Assembly: GCA_964567485.1 (NCBI GenBank)
Contig: CAZMMX010000008.1
Span: forward strand, 1 to 64,000
Source: UBA1413 sp964567485
GTDB lineage: Bacteria > Bacteroidota > Bacteroidia > Bacteroidales > Prolixibacteraceae
Length of the DNA: 64,000 nt
Direction: 5' to 3'
Of the stretch, positions 1-8,544 are shown piece by piece; position 1 is the stretch's first letter, and each line of letters begins with the position of its first letter. The notes beneath the pieces are model-generated. The model was not told where the DNA came from. It saw only the letters and a list, made by a program, of their open reading frames with translations, and ran no database searches. The position numbers and the translations under genes are program-made.

Positions 1-95
1 ATTTGTTCCATCTGAGTTCCATGGGCGTGAAGAACCGATTAGGCATTACCTCGATATGTAATTGAAGTACAATACATTAAATAGAAAATATACGG
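1..95 (+). repeat. Leader repeat, copy 1 (upstream of glycosidase lipoprotein gene)
   Basis: These 95 bases lie directly before the ATG at 96. They align without gaps to the reverse complement of 23908-24002, which lies directly before the start codon of the prolyl oligopeptidase gene. By eye there are 12 mismatches over the last 93 bases (about 87 percent identity). Perfectly conserved blocks include TGAGTTCCATGGG, GTGAAGAACCGAT and TACAATACATTAAATAG. The copy touches the window edge and may extend further left. Its role is unknown; a shared promoter or 5' untranslated region is the simplest reading. Confidence 0.8.
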
Positions 96-2273
96 ATGAA
101 ACCGCCTGTAAAAACCAATTTGGGCCTCTCCTGCATTTGTAAACTTTTTGCAGTCGGGCTTGCCTTTACGGCCGGTTCATGCCATTCACCCCATGAAACT
201 GCAGGCATTAACAGATTTGCATTGGTCAACCGCCACAACATTCTGGTGGAGAAGTTTGACCCCCTGGCTTCCTTGTCGGTGGGCAACGGAAATTTTGCCT
301 TTACCACGGATATCACCGGGTTACAAACCTTTTATATGGAGGTTGAAAAAGGGATTCCCCTGGGAACCCTCTCCAACTGGGGCTGGCATACCCTTCCCAA
401 TGCCGGGGAGTATGAGATATCAGAAAGTGTCCTGTTTCATGAGGTCAAAGGCAGGAGGGTCCCCTATGAACATCAGTTAACGACCACAGAGAGGGCACGG
501 CAGGCTTCCGGTTATTTCCGGGAGAATCCCCACCGGCTCCATTTGGGCATCATCAGGCTTGTGGTAAAAAAGAAAAACGGGGAAGAAATCACCCTTTCCG
601 ATCTTCAGGAGCCCCGGCATAGCCTGGATCTGTGGCGGGGTGAAGTGACCAGCCATTTCCGGGTGGAAGGAACCCCGGTCAGGGTGACGGTGTTTGTCCA
701 CCCTGACCGTGATGTGGTGGCGGCCAGGGTCGAGTCTGAGCTGATCGGGCAGGGACGCCTGGGGGTGGAGTGGCTGTTCCCATACGGCAACCCCGTCCAT
801 ACTGGTCCCGGATATGATTTCGGTGTTCCTGAAAAACACACCTCCAGAATCGCTGAAAAGGGAGAAGCGTCAGCAATCATCCATAGACAGTTGGATCATG
901 ATTCCTATTTTACAACCGTAAGGTGGGAAGGAAAGGCCGACTTCAGGGAAACGGAAAAACACCGTTTCTTTCTGATGCCTGGCCATGAAGACGAGGTTCT
1001 GGAATTCAGCTGTGAGTTTTCACCGGAGCGGACCAATGAAGAGGTGCCTGATTTCAGCGCGGTAAAGGAGGAGAATGAGATCCGCTGGCCTGGGTTCTGG
1101 GGTTCCGGGGGTGCCGTGGACTTTTCGGAGTGCACCGATCCGCGGGCCCGGGAACTGGAAAGAAGGGTCGTTCTCTCACAGTACCTTACGAAAATCAACG
1201 GCTCAGGGAACCTGCCCCCCCAGGAAACCGGACTGACTTTCAACAGTTGGTTCGGGAAATTCCATCTCGAGATGATCTGGTGGCACAGCGCCCACTATTA
1301 TAACTGGCAAAGAGAGGAGAACATGGCCGGTCAGCTGGCTTATTACCGTGATATTTACGAGCATTCCCTTGAATATGCGCGGCTACAGGGATACCGGGGG
1401 GTACGCTGGCCCAAGATGGTGGGGCCTGAAGGGCAGAACAGCCCCTCCTCAGTCGGGTCATACCTCATCTGGCAGCAGCCTCACCTGATCTACCTGGCGG
1501 AACAGCTCTACCAGGCCAACCCATCCCCGCAGATTCTCAAGGAATGGGCCGGACTGGTCTTCGCCACGGCGGAATTCATGGCCGATTTTCCGCTTTGCGA
1601 CACCACCTCCCGCCTTTATCACCTCGCACCGCCCCTGATTCCCGCCCAGGAACACTGGAACCGCGAAACGACCATGGACCCCCCTTTCGAACTGGCTTAC
1701 TGGTACTGGGGACTGACCACCGCCTGCAAATGGAAGGAACGCCTGGGACAACTTCCCGATCCCCGGTGGGAGGAGGTGCGTAATAACCTTCCCGCTCCGG
1801 CCCATATCGATAACCTCTACCTGGGCATTGGAAATGGCCCCGATTCCTATACCCGCAGCGAAAACATGCGCGATCACCCCATGGTTCTGGGAACCCTGGG
1901 AATGTTGCCCCTTTGGGAAAAAGTGAACCCGCAGATCATGAGAAATACCCTGGATTACATCATGCAAAACTGGGACTGGCCACATACCTGGGGCTGGGAT
2001 TACCCGATGGTGGCCATGTGCGCCACCCGGCTGCTGGAACCCGAAAAAGCCCTCGACGCCCTTCTGAAAGAGACCCCCAAGAATACCTACCTCATCAACG
2101 GTCATAACTATCAGGACGAACGGCTGAGAGTTTACCTCCCGGGGAACGGCGGTTTGCTGAAGGCCGTGGCCCTCATGTGCGCAGGCTGGGAAGGCTGTGA
2201 CCATAAAAATCCGGGATTCCCCGACAATGGGAAATGGAAGGTGAAATGGGAAAACCTGAACCCCGATTTTTAA
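96..2273 (+). CDS. Exported six-hairpin glycosidase-like lipoprotein
   Basis: The 725-residue product begins with a signal peptide ending in AGSC (Cys29), a plausible Bacteroidota lipobox, so it is probably a lipid-anchored periplasmic or surface enzyme. Residues about 45-330 look like the N-terminal beta-sandwich, and the C-terminal half, rich in Trp and aromatic motifs (FHLEMIWWHSAHYYNW, then RDHPMVLGTLGMLP), looks like the (alpha/alpha)6 barrel of six-hairpin glycosidases such as the GH65/GH95 group. The substrate cannot be read from sequence. A GH53 galactanase follows within 55 bp, and the two may act on the same plant or algal polysaccharide. The start codon abuts the leader repeat shared with the gene at 23907. 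Confidence 0.75.
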   Translation: MKPPVKTNLGLSCICKLFAVGLAFTAGSCHSPHETAGINRFALVNRHNILVEKFDPLASLSVGNGNFAFTTDITGLQTFYMEVEKGIPLGTLSNWGWHTLPNAGEYEISESVLFHEVKGRRVPYEHQLTTTERARQASGYFRENPHRLHLGIIRLVVKKKNGEEITLSDLQEPRHSLDLWRGEVTSHFRVEGTPVRVTVFVHPDRDVVAARVESELIGQGRLGVEWLFPYGNPVHTGPGYDFGVPEKHTSRIAEKGEASAIIHRQLDHDSYFTTVRWEGKADFRETEKHRFFLMPGHEDEVLEFSCEFSPERTNEEVPDFSAVKEENEIRWPGFWGSGGAVDFSECTDPRARELERRVVLSQYLTKINGSGNLPPQETGLTFNSWFGKFHLEMIWWHSAHYYNWQREENMAGQLAYYRDIYEHSLEYARLQGYRGVRWPKMVGPEGQNSPSSVGSYLIWQQPHLIYLAEQLYQANPSPQILKEWAGLVFATAEFMADFPLCDTTSRLYHLAPPLIPAQEHWNRETTMDPPFELAYWYWGLTTACKWKERLGQLPDPRWEEVRNNLPAPAHIDNLYLGIGNGPDSYTRSENMRDHPMVLGTLGMLPLWEKVNPQIMRNTLDYIMQNWDWPHTWGWDYPMVAMCATRLLEPEKALDALLKETPKNTYLINGHNYQDERLRVYLPGNGGLLKAVALMCAGWEGCDHKNPGFPDNGKWKVKWENLNPDF

Positions 2274-2295
2274 ACCACGGGACCCTGATTATTGG

Positions 2296-2303
2296 TATAT
2301 TTG
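2296..2303 (+). promoter_or_regulatory. Bacteroidota -7 element upstream of GH53 gene
   Basis: TATATTTG matches the Bacteroidota housekeeping -7 consensus TAnnTTTG and lies 24 bp before the GH53 start codon. No convincing -33 element is visible at the usual spacing. Confidence 0.45.
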
Positions 2304-2327
2304 TCGTCATCAACGTAAAATGATCGT

Positions 2328-3551
2328 ATGAGGCCCTTCTTTTCCCTTGCTCTCCTGCTTCTTCTGCTGGTTGGGATGACCGGTTTTTCCTGCGGTGAGA
2401 AAAATTCCCCTCCCGATCCTCCACCGGTCGAAAAACCTGATCCTGCCATCCCTGCCTCCCTGTTCGCCATGGGGGTAGACCTGTCTTATGTTAATCAGAT
2501 AGAGGACCATGGCGGCGTTTACCGTGATGCCGGTGAAGCGAAGGACCCTTTTGTCCTTCTGAAATCTCTAGGCGCCAACACCGTAAGGGTGCGGTTATGG
2601 CATCATCCGCAGTGGGTCAGAGAGGTTTATGGCGATGCCGCCAAGACCCTGTACAGTGGATACGGCGACGTGGTAAAGACCATCCGCAGGGCCAAAGATC
2701 TCAAAATGGCGGTGCTTCTCGATTTTCACTACTCTGATTTCTGGGCCGACCCCGGTCGCCAGGAACCTCCCCAGGCGTGGGAAAACATCACCTCCCTCAA
2801 TGTGCTGAAAGATTCCGTATACAACTACACCTTTTCGGTATTGCGCAACTTGGATAACCTGGGACTGATGCCCGAGATGGTCCAGATAGGCAATGAAACC
2901 AACTGCGGCCTGATGATGACCGGTACCAAAAGCAGTTTTCCCGCCCTGAATGCCTGCGATGGCCAGTGGCAAAACCTGGGGATCCTGGTCAACAGCGCCA
3001 TCAGTGCCGTCAGGGATGCCTCGGCACCCTCGGCTGTCAAACCTGAAATCGCCCTTCATGTGGCCGACCCCAAAAACCTGGAGTGGTGGTTCTCCAAAGC
3101 CGTGGCCGACGGAGGAATCAGGGATTTCGACATCATCGGGTTTTCCTGGTACCCTCTCTGGCATACCACCGTTCCCTTTGGTTCCCTCCCTGCCCTGGTG
3201 ACAAAAATGAAAACCACTTACGGCAAGAAGGTGATGGTGCTCGAAACCGCCTATCCGTGGAGTCATTCGGGCGCTGATAACTATAACAACCAGTTCGGCT
3301 CCCAGAATCCTCTGACCGGCTTTCCCTTCACCCAGCAGGGACAGCTCGACTTTATGCTGATGCTGACCCAGGAGATGATATCTGCCGGTGCCAGCGGTGT
3401 TTTTTACTGGGAACCCGCCTGGATTACCTCAGGCATGAAAGACTCCTGGGGTACCGGTTCTTCCTGGGAAAATGCCGCGTTTTTCGATTTCCAGGGAAAT
3501 ACGTTGCCCGTAACCCGCTACCTGAACTGGGAATACAAGATGAACCCTTAG
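2328..3551 (+). CDS. Arabinogalactan endo-beta-1,4-galactanase, GH53 lipoprotein
   Basis: GH53 enzymes cut beta-1,4-galactan backbones, as in pectic type I arabinogalactan. The 407-residue protein has a hydrophobic signal and lipobox (GFSC, Cys22), a Pro-rich linker, then one catalytic (beta/alpha)8 domain. Family signatures seen are GMGVDLSYVNQIEDHGG-like start of the barrel (here MGVDLSYVNQIEDHGG), NTVRVRLWHHP, the acid/base Glu in VQIGNETNCGLM and the nucleophile Glu in KVMVLETAYPW. Length is normal for a single-domain family member. The next gene starts 3 bp after its stop, so they are probably co-transcribed. Exported to the outer membrane or periplasm by inference from the lipobox. Confidence 0.93.
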   Translation: MRPFFSLALLLLLLVGMTGFSCGEKNSPPDPPPVEKPDPAIPASLFAMGVDLSYVNQIEDHGGVYRDAGEAKDPFVLLKSLGANTVRVRLWHHPQWVREVYGDAAKTLYSGYGDVVKTIRRAKDLKMAVLLDFHYSDFWADPGRQEPPQAWENITSLNVLKDSVYNYTFSVLRNLDNLGLMPEMVQIGNETNCGLMMTGTKSSFPALNACDGQWQNLGILVNSAISAVRDASAPSAVKPEIALHVADPKNLEWWFSKAVADGGIRDFDIIGFSWYPLWHTTVPFGSLPALVTKMKTTYGKKVMVLETAYPWSHSGADNYNNQFGSQNPLTGFPFTQQGQLDFMLMLTQEMISAGASGVFYWEPAWITSGMKDSWGTGSSWENAAFFDFQGNTLPVTRYLNWEYKMNP

Positions 3552-3554
3552 CCG

Positions 3555-4376
3555 ATGAGCATCCCGAAAATAGAAACCCCAGGCAGCACTGCCGGCAGTG
3601 AACCCCCTTCTGCCAGGGATATCTTCACTCTCTTGTTCGCCAACCCCCAGGGAGAAATTTCAGAAAATGGCCTCTCCGGAATTCAGGACTTCGCCTATTC
3701 CCTGGCCGGGGTGGAAATTTCTCCTGCAGAGGTGGAACGTGAATTGGGATTTTCACCGGGGTATACCCCGGAACCGTTTGCCGGAATGGTGCTGGCGGCC
3801 CTGAAGGAAGCCCCTTCATTATTCGAACCCCGGGCAGGCTTCAGGGCTTTGTCCCCTGTTCTCTTTGATCCCTCCCAGCGGCTTTTTACAGTGGGGAACC
3901 TCACCTTTTCACCGGGAAAAATCATCTTTTCCCAAATCAAAAATGCCGAATGCGTACTTTTTTTCGCTGCCACGGCCGGGAGTGCGGTGACCGACAGGTG
4001 CCGTGAACTCAACGGTGAAGGGGATCAGGTCTACAGTTTTATCCTCGACACCCTGGGTTCGTTAGTGGCAGAAAAAGCTTCCGAAAGAATGATGGAGTGG
4101 CTGGAAACCCGCCTGGCTCCCGCACAATGGGCCATTACCGAATCCTACAGCCCCGGATATTGCAACTGGGATGTGGCAGAACAACAAAAACTGTTCTCCT
4201 TTTTTCCATCCGGATTTCTGGGAATCACCCTGTCTCCTTCCTCCCTGATGACTCCCGTGAAATCGATCAGCGGGGTCATCGGCGCTGGACCCCGGGTGAA
4301 GAGAACCGGCTACCACTGCCATATCTGCACCGATAAGAACTGTATCTACCGCAGAATCAGAAACCCCCTCAAGTGA
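3555..4376 (+). CDS. MetH activation-domain-like protein (putative corrinoid reactivation factor)
   Basis: The 273-residue protein resembles the AdoMet-binding activation domain of B12-dependent methionine synthase, but stands alone. The key segment SYSPGYCNWDVAEQQKLFSF corresponds to the MetH R-x-x-x-G-Y AdoMet-binding region, and KSISGVIGAG matches the later conserved loop. It ends with a short Cys-rich tail (YHCHICTDKNCIYRR, C-x2-C-x4-C), seen in stand-alone members that accompany corrinoid methyltransferases. In such proteins the role is thought to be reductive methylation or reactivation of inactive cob(II)alamin partners; that is inference here. It follows GH53 by 3 bp, an unexpected neighbour. 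A UROD-like methyltransferase about 10.6 kb downstream is a possible partner. The region ends at a real assembly gap. Confidence 0.7.
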   Translation: MSIPKIETPGSTAGSEPPSARDIFTLLFANPQGEISENGLSGIQDFAYSLAGVEISPAEVERELGFSPGYTPEPFAGMVLAALKEAPSLFEPRAGFRALSPVLFDPSQRLFTVGNLTFSPGKIIFSQIKNAECVLFFAATAGSAVTDRCRELNGEGDQVYSFILDTLGSLVAEKASERMMEWLETRLAPAQWAITESYSPGYCNWDVAEQQKLFSFFPSGFLGITLSPSSLMTPVKSISGVIGAGPRVKRTGYHCHICTDKNCIYRRIRNPLK

Positions 4377-4381
4377 TGCTT

Positions 4382-4481
4382 NNNNNNNNNNNNNNNNNNN
4401 NNNNNNNNNNNNNNNNNNNNNNNNNNNNNNNNNNNNNNNNNNNNNNNNNNNNNNNNNNNNNNNNNNNNNNNNNNNNNNNNN
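4382..4481. other. Assembly gap of 100 N (genuine missing sequence)
   Basis: Exactly 100 N. Unlike the other four gaps in the window, the flanks are not duplicated, so unknown sequence is missing. It hides at least the 5' part of the GH44-like gene. Confidence 0.95.
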
Positions 4482-4482
4482 G

Positions 4483-5847
4483 CCCGCCGATTCGGTGGTG
4501 GGAATCCTGAAAAAGTGGATGGGAGAGGGGGGACTTGGTTATGACCCCAGCCGCCTCCTCTATTGGAATATGGACAATGAGCCTGAGATCTGGAGTGGTA
4601 CCCATGATGACGTGATGCCTCAGCAACTTACGGCCGAGGAGTTCATGCAACGCTATTTTGAGACCGCCAAAAAGGCCAGGGCTCTCTTCCCTGATATCCG
4701 ACTGATGGGACCTATCCCTGCCAATGAATGGCAGTGGTACAACTGGAACAACAATGCCATCGCCTCGGGGGGTAAGAATTATGTATGGCTCGAATACTTC
4801 ATAAAGAGGGTCGCCGAGGAACAAAAGGCTACAGGCATCAGGCTTCTCGACCTCCTCGACATTCATTTTTATCCCGGAGAGACAGATCCCGCCCAGGTCC
4901 TGCAGCTCCACAGGGTCTATTTCGACCGCAATTATGTCTACCCCGGCCATAACGGGGTTCACCGCATCGGCGGGTGGAATACCTCCATCAACAAGGAGTA
5001 TGTTTTCGAAAGATGCCGGGAATGGCTGGAAAAGTACATGGGCGCTGATCATGGGGTGACTTTCTCGGTGACCGAAACCTCAACCAGCGGAAACCTCCCC
5101 GTCATGGTCAATACCCTCTGGTATGCCTCCATGCTGGGAGAGTTTGGCCGCCGGGGAGTGGAAGTCTTCACTCCCTGGGACTGGAGGGTCGGCATGTATG
5201 AGGTAGTTCACCTTTTTACCCGGTACTCCCATGCTTACGCGATTCCCGGCGTGTCGTCCGATGAGACCATGGTGTCGGCCTACTCCAGCATCAGCGAAGA
5301 TTCCGACTCTGTCACCGTTATTTTGGTGAACCGTCATCTTACCGAATCACGACAGGCCAATGTTTCGCTCAGCAACTTTATGATGGCCGGAACCACGCTG
5401 TCGACGCGGCAGCTCAAGAACCTTCCCGCCACAGAGACTTTCGTGTCTGCTTCCAGGAATGGCCTACTCACGGGAACCACGGAGGCTGGGGAGGAGGGGT
5501 TCAGTGTTGTACTCCCACCCCTGTCGGTCACTGCCGTGATGGTGCCGGGCGGAGTGACCGCAGCCTCCGCGCTTCCACATAAACCAGGGAATGAGCCTTC
5601 AGTGACACTCTTCCCGAACCCTGCCTCTGCAGAATGCCGGGTGGTGTGGAGTAATTCATACCGGCACGAGGGAACCCTCGATGTCAGGGATGTCGCCGGA
5701 AAGCTTCTGTACCGCCGCCACCTCGATGGTTCAGCCCTTGAAAAGGGAACCACCGAAATCCCCGTCAGCCACTGGCAGAAAGGCAGCTACTTTGTCAGAC
5801 TGACCACTCCTGAATTCTCCTGGTCCTCCCCCTTGCTGGTCTGGTAA
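4483..5847 (+). CDS. GH44-like glycoside hydrolase with T9SS sorting domain (5' truncated by gap)
   Basis: The frame is open from the gap edge and the true start is lost. The visible part begins inside the catalytic barrel: YWNMDNEPEIWSGTHDD matches the GH44 acid/base region, and FSVTETSTSG with HFYPGE fit the second half of the barrel. GH44 enzymes are endoglucanases or xyloglucanases. After a beta-sandwich segment (about 5230-5560), the last 80 residues form a type A T9SS C-terminal sorting domain, with LFPNPAS at its start and a YFVRL strand near the end. The product is therefore probably secreted across the outer membrane by the type IX system and attached to the surface or released. A GTG at 4495 is an internal codon, not the start. 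Confidence 0.82.
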   Translation, partial: PADSVVGILKKWMGEGGLGYDPSRLLYWNMDNEPEIWSGTHDDVMPQQLTAEEFMQRYFETAKKARALFPDIRLMGPIPANEWQWYNWNNNAIASGGKNYVWLEYFIKRVAEEQKATGIRLLDLLDIHFYPGETDPAQVLQLHRVYFDRNYVYPGHNGVHRIGGWNTSINKEYVFERCREWLEKYMGADHGVTFSVTETSTSGNLPVMVNTLWYASMLGEFGRRGVEVFTPWDWRVGMYEVVHLFTRYSHAYAIPGVSSDETMVSAYSSISEDSDSVTVILVNRHLTESRQANVSLSNFMMAGTTLSTRQLKNLPATETFVSASRNGLLTGTTEAGEEGFSVVLPPLSVTAVMVPGGVTAASALPHKPGNEPSVTLFPNPASAECRVVWSNSYRHEGTLDVRDVAGKLLYRRHLDGSALEKGTTEIPVSHWQKGSYFVRLTTPEFSWSSPLLVW

Positions 5848-5985
5848 CCTCATCACTGTTAAAAAAAAGTCCATTATTTTCTGAAGGGTCTGTTTTTTAT
5901 TAAAAAGTTTTTATTTTCACCCCGTCTTTACATGGCCATTCGCCTGTAGAAAAACATTTAAGTTTTATTGAGAAATCGGAAAATA

Positions 5986-6357
5986 ATGAACCAGAGCAAA
6001 CCACGAATCATCAAGGACTACGACAAACTTGACCCTGCTATTCAGGAACAGATCAAACTGGTCTATCCTACGGGTTTCAGCGACCATCTGCTATATTACT
6101 TTGACAAGGACGGCAAGAACGTAAGTGCCCTTCCCTTTGAGACTGAAGACAAATACTACCTGATCAGGATGACCCTCAGTGAGGCCGAAAGAATCATTGA
6201 AGATGACGATGATTACGATGACGACGGTTTCCTGAAGGATCATGTCAGGGAAGAATACGAGGACAAATATGCCGACATGGAGCTGGCTGCAGCCGATGAG
6301 GAGGAGGATGAACCTCTCGACGAGCCGATCGATGACGGCGATGATGACGACTATTAA
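5986..6357 (+). CDS. Small acidic conserved protein of unknown function
   Basis: The 123-residue protein starts at ATG 5986; a TTG six codons upstream is less likely. The first ~75 residues look folded and include LVYPTGFSDHLLYYFD and SALPFETEDKYYLIRMT. The C-terminal 50 residues are dominated by Asp and Glu, with clusters such as EDDDDYDDDG and a DDGDDDDY end. I recall similar acidic proteins in Bacteroidota but know no function for them. A GC hairpin follows the stop at 6367-6386, then gpmI. The acidic tail might bind cations, basic proteins or ribosomal partners, but nothing in the sequence decides this. Confidence 0.75.
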   Translation: MNQSKPRIIKDYDKLDPAIQEQIKLVYPTGFSDHLLYYFDKDGKNVSALPFETEDKYYLIRMTLSEAERIIEDDDDYDDDGFLKDHVREEYEDKYADMELAAADEEEDEPLDEPIDDGDDDDY

Positions 6358-6366
6358 TTAAAAATC

Positions 6367-6386
6367 AGGGGCGCTGTGGTGCCCCT
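6367..6386 (+). terminator. Hairpin after the acidic protein gene
   Basis: AGGGGC and GCCCCT pair around an 8-base loop, followed by CTTGTTT. The T tract is poor, so it may be a weak terminator or an mRNA stabiliser between this gene and gpmI. Confidence 0.4.
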
Positions 6387-6429
6387 CTTGTTTCCCGGGA
6401 GATTCGTTTCCCTTAAATTATTGATAGGA

Positions 6430-7962
6430 ATGAAAGAGACGAAAAAAGCAATATTGGTCATTCTGGATGGATGGGGCATCGGGGATGGCAGCAGCCGTGA
6501 TATTATATCGCAGGCGCCGACACCCTTCATGGACTTCCTGAATGCGCACCATCCACATGGTCAACTGCTCACCTGCGGCCGCAATGTGGGACTTCCCGAC
6601 GGCCAGATGGGCAATTCCGAAGTGGGACACCTGAATATAGGTGCCGGAAGGGTCATATACCAGGACATGGTGCGAATCACCAAGTCTATTGAAGATCGCG
6701 AAATGTGGGAAGATCCCCAGGTGGTGAAAGCCTTCTCCTATGCCCGGGATCACGGCAAGCAGGTCCACCTGATCGGACTCATCGGCCCCGGAGGGGTCCA
6801 CGCCCTGAGCTCTCACATGATCGCCCTCTGCCAAATCGGCACCGATATGGGGGTGGAGAAGATCTTCGTCCATGGGCTCACCGACGGCAGGGATACCGAT
6901 CCCCGCTCGGGCCTGGGCTTCGTGGCCGACGACCTGGAAAACCTCAAGGGAACCAACGGTAAATTCGCCTCCCTGATCGGGCGTTATTACGGTATGGACC
7001 GCGACAAAAACTGGGACCGGCTGAAACTGGCCTATGACCTCTACACCACGGGAAAAGGAAAGAAAACCACCGACCTGTTGCAAACCATCAGAGAGAGCTA
7101 CGACGAAGGGGTGACCGACGAATTCCTGCAGCCCATCGTGGTGACCGATGACCATGGGGAACCCCTGGGAATCTTCCGTGAGGACGATGTGGTGATTTGC
7201 TTTAATTTCCGCACCGACCGGCTGCGCCAGACCACCATTGCCTTTACCCAAAAGGACCTTCCGGAATACGGAATGCATACCATGCCCCTGCAGTGGTACA
7301 CCATGACCAGCTACAAAGCGGACTTCAGGGGGATTCATGTCATCTTCGACAAGGACAACGTGATTAACACCATGGGAGAACTGGTCTCTGCCGCCGGGAT
7401 GAAACAGATTCGCATCGCCGAAACCGAGAAATATGCCCATGTGACCTTCTTTTTTAGCGGAGGCAGGGAGGCGGAGTTCCCCGGAGAAAGCCGCATTATG
7501 GTACAATCGCCCAGGGTGCCTACTTATGACCTTCAGCCCGAAATGTCGGCACCCCAGGTCAAGGACGCCATCGTCGCTGAACTCAATAAACAGTCGGCCG
7601 ATTTCGTGGTCCTCAATTTTGCCAATGGCGACATGGTCGGCCATACAGGGGTATATGAGGCTATTTACAAGGCTGTGACTGCCGTCGACGCGTGCCTGAA
7701 AGAGGTGGTGGAAGCCGCCCGCGCTAACGGATATGAGGTGCTCATCATTGCTGACCACGGAAATGCCGACAATGCCGTGAACGTCGATGGCTCTGCCAAT
7801 ACCGCCCATTCTCTCAACCCCGTTCCCTGTATTTATGTGGGCGACAGAAAGGACGTCACCGTAAAAAACGGAATCCTCGCCGATGTGGCACCTACGCTCC
7901 TCAGCCTCATGGGACTGGAAATCCCCCGTGAAATGACGGGCAAAGTACTTGTCGAAGAATAA
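6430..7962 (+). CDS. gpmI: 2,3-bisphosphoglycerate-independent phosphoglycerate mutase
   Basis: This enzyme interconverts 3- and 2-phosphoglycerate in glycolysis and gluconeogenesis in the cytoplasm, using two Mn ions and a phosphoserine intermediate. The 510-residue length is typical. Visible signatures are the N-terminal metal site LVILDGWGIGD, the catalytic serine region GQMGNSEVGHLNIGAGR, HGLTDGRDTDP, and the second metal site IADHGNADN followed by TAHSLNPVP. The chosen ATG at 6430 puts the first metal motif about ten residues from the N terminus, as in the family; the longer reading from 6376 would add an unsupported extension. It is followed 15 bp later by the DUF3109 gene, so the two may share a transcript. 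Confidence 0.97.
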   Translation: MKETKKAILVILDGWGIGDGSSRDIISQAPTPFMDFLNAHHPHGQLLTCGRNVGLPDGQMGNSEVGHLNIGAGRVIYQDMVRITKSIEDREMWEDPQVVKAFSYARDHGKQVHLIGLIGPGGVHALSSHMIALCQIGTDMGVEKIFVHGLTDGRDTDPRSGLGFVADDLENLKGTNGKFASLIGRYYGMDRDKNWDRLKLAYDLYTTGKGKKTTDLLQTIRESYDEGVTDEFLQPIVVTDDHGEPLGIFREDDVVICFNFRTDRLRQTTIAFTQKDLPEYGMHTMPLQWYTMTSYKADFRGIHVIFDKDNVINTMGELVSAAGMKQIRIAETEKYAHVTFFFSGGREAEFPGESRIMVQSPRVPTYDLQPEMSAPQVKDAIVAELNKQSADFVVLNFANGDMVGHTGVYEAIYKAVTAVDACLKEVVEAARANGYEVLIIADHGNADNAVNVDGSANTAHSLNPVPCIYVGDRKDVTVKNGILADVAPTLLSLMGLEIPREMTGKVLVEE

Positions 7963-7977
7963 GAATACCCTTTTATC

Positions 7978-8544
7978 ATGATCGAGATCGGCCGTACCAT
8001 CATCAGTATGGACCTTCTGGAGGATTTCTTTCTCTGTGATCTTGCCGAGTGCAAGGGGGCCTGCTGTATCGAGGGCGATTCAGGGGCACCCCTGACACCG
8101 GAGGAGGCGCGTTTCCTCGAAGAAGGCTGCCAGGCTTACTGCGATTTCCTGCCCCCTGATCATCGCGATATCATCGAGAAAACAGGATTTTCTGTGATCG
8201 ATGCCGATGGGGATCTGGTCACCCCGCTGGTCGACAACCGGCAGTGTGCCTACTCTTTTTATACCGAAGAGGGGATTCTGCAATGTGCCGTGGAGAAAGC
8301 CTGGTCGGAAGGAAAGATTCCCTTCCGGAAACCGATCTCGTGCCACCTCTTTCCGGTAAGAATTCAGGAATACCGCCATTTTGACGCAGTCAATGTCCAG
8401 AAACTGGAGATCTGCCGGCCGGGTCGTGCATGTGGCCTAAAAAATCACCTTCCCCTGTGGAAATTCCTCAGGGAACCGCTGATCCGCCGTTATGGCGAAG
8501 AGTGGTACCTCGCCCTGGAAGCTGCCGCACGCTATAATCAGTAG
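7978..8544 (+). CDS. DUF3109 family protein
   Basis: The 188-residue protein matches the DUF3109 family of Bacteroidota. It has a Cys-rich N terminus (FFLCDLAECKGACCIEGDSG) and later cysteines in ISCHLFPVRI and LEICRPGRACG, suggesting a metal-binding, perhaps Fe-S or zinc-chelating, cytoplasmic protein. The biochemical role is not known. It sits 15 bp behind gpmI on the same strand. Its last 7 bases overlap the end of the convergent VOC-family gene. Confidence 0.85.
   Translation: MIEIGRTIISMDLLEDFFLCDLAECKGACCIEGDSGAPLTPEEARFLEEGCQAYCDFLPPDHRDIIEKTGFSVIDADGDLVTPLVDNRQCAYSFYTEEGILQCAVEKAWSEGKIPFRKPISCHLFPVRIQEYRHFDAVNVQKLEICRPGRACGLKNHLPLWKFLREPLIRRYGEEWYLALEAAARYNQ

Noticed and set aside
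6418..7809. Long open frame of 463 codons on the strand opposite gpmI
   Set aside because: It is the mirror of the gpmI codon structure and lacks any known domain; gpmI itself has clear catalytic motifs.
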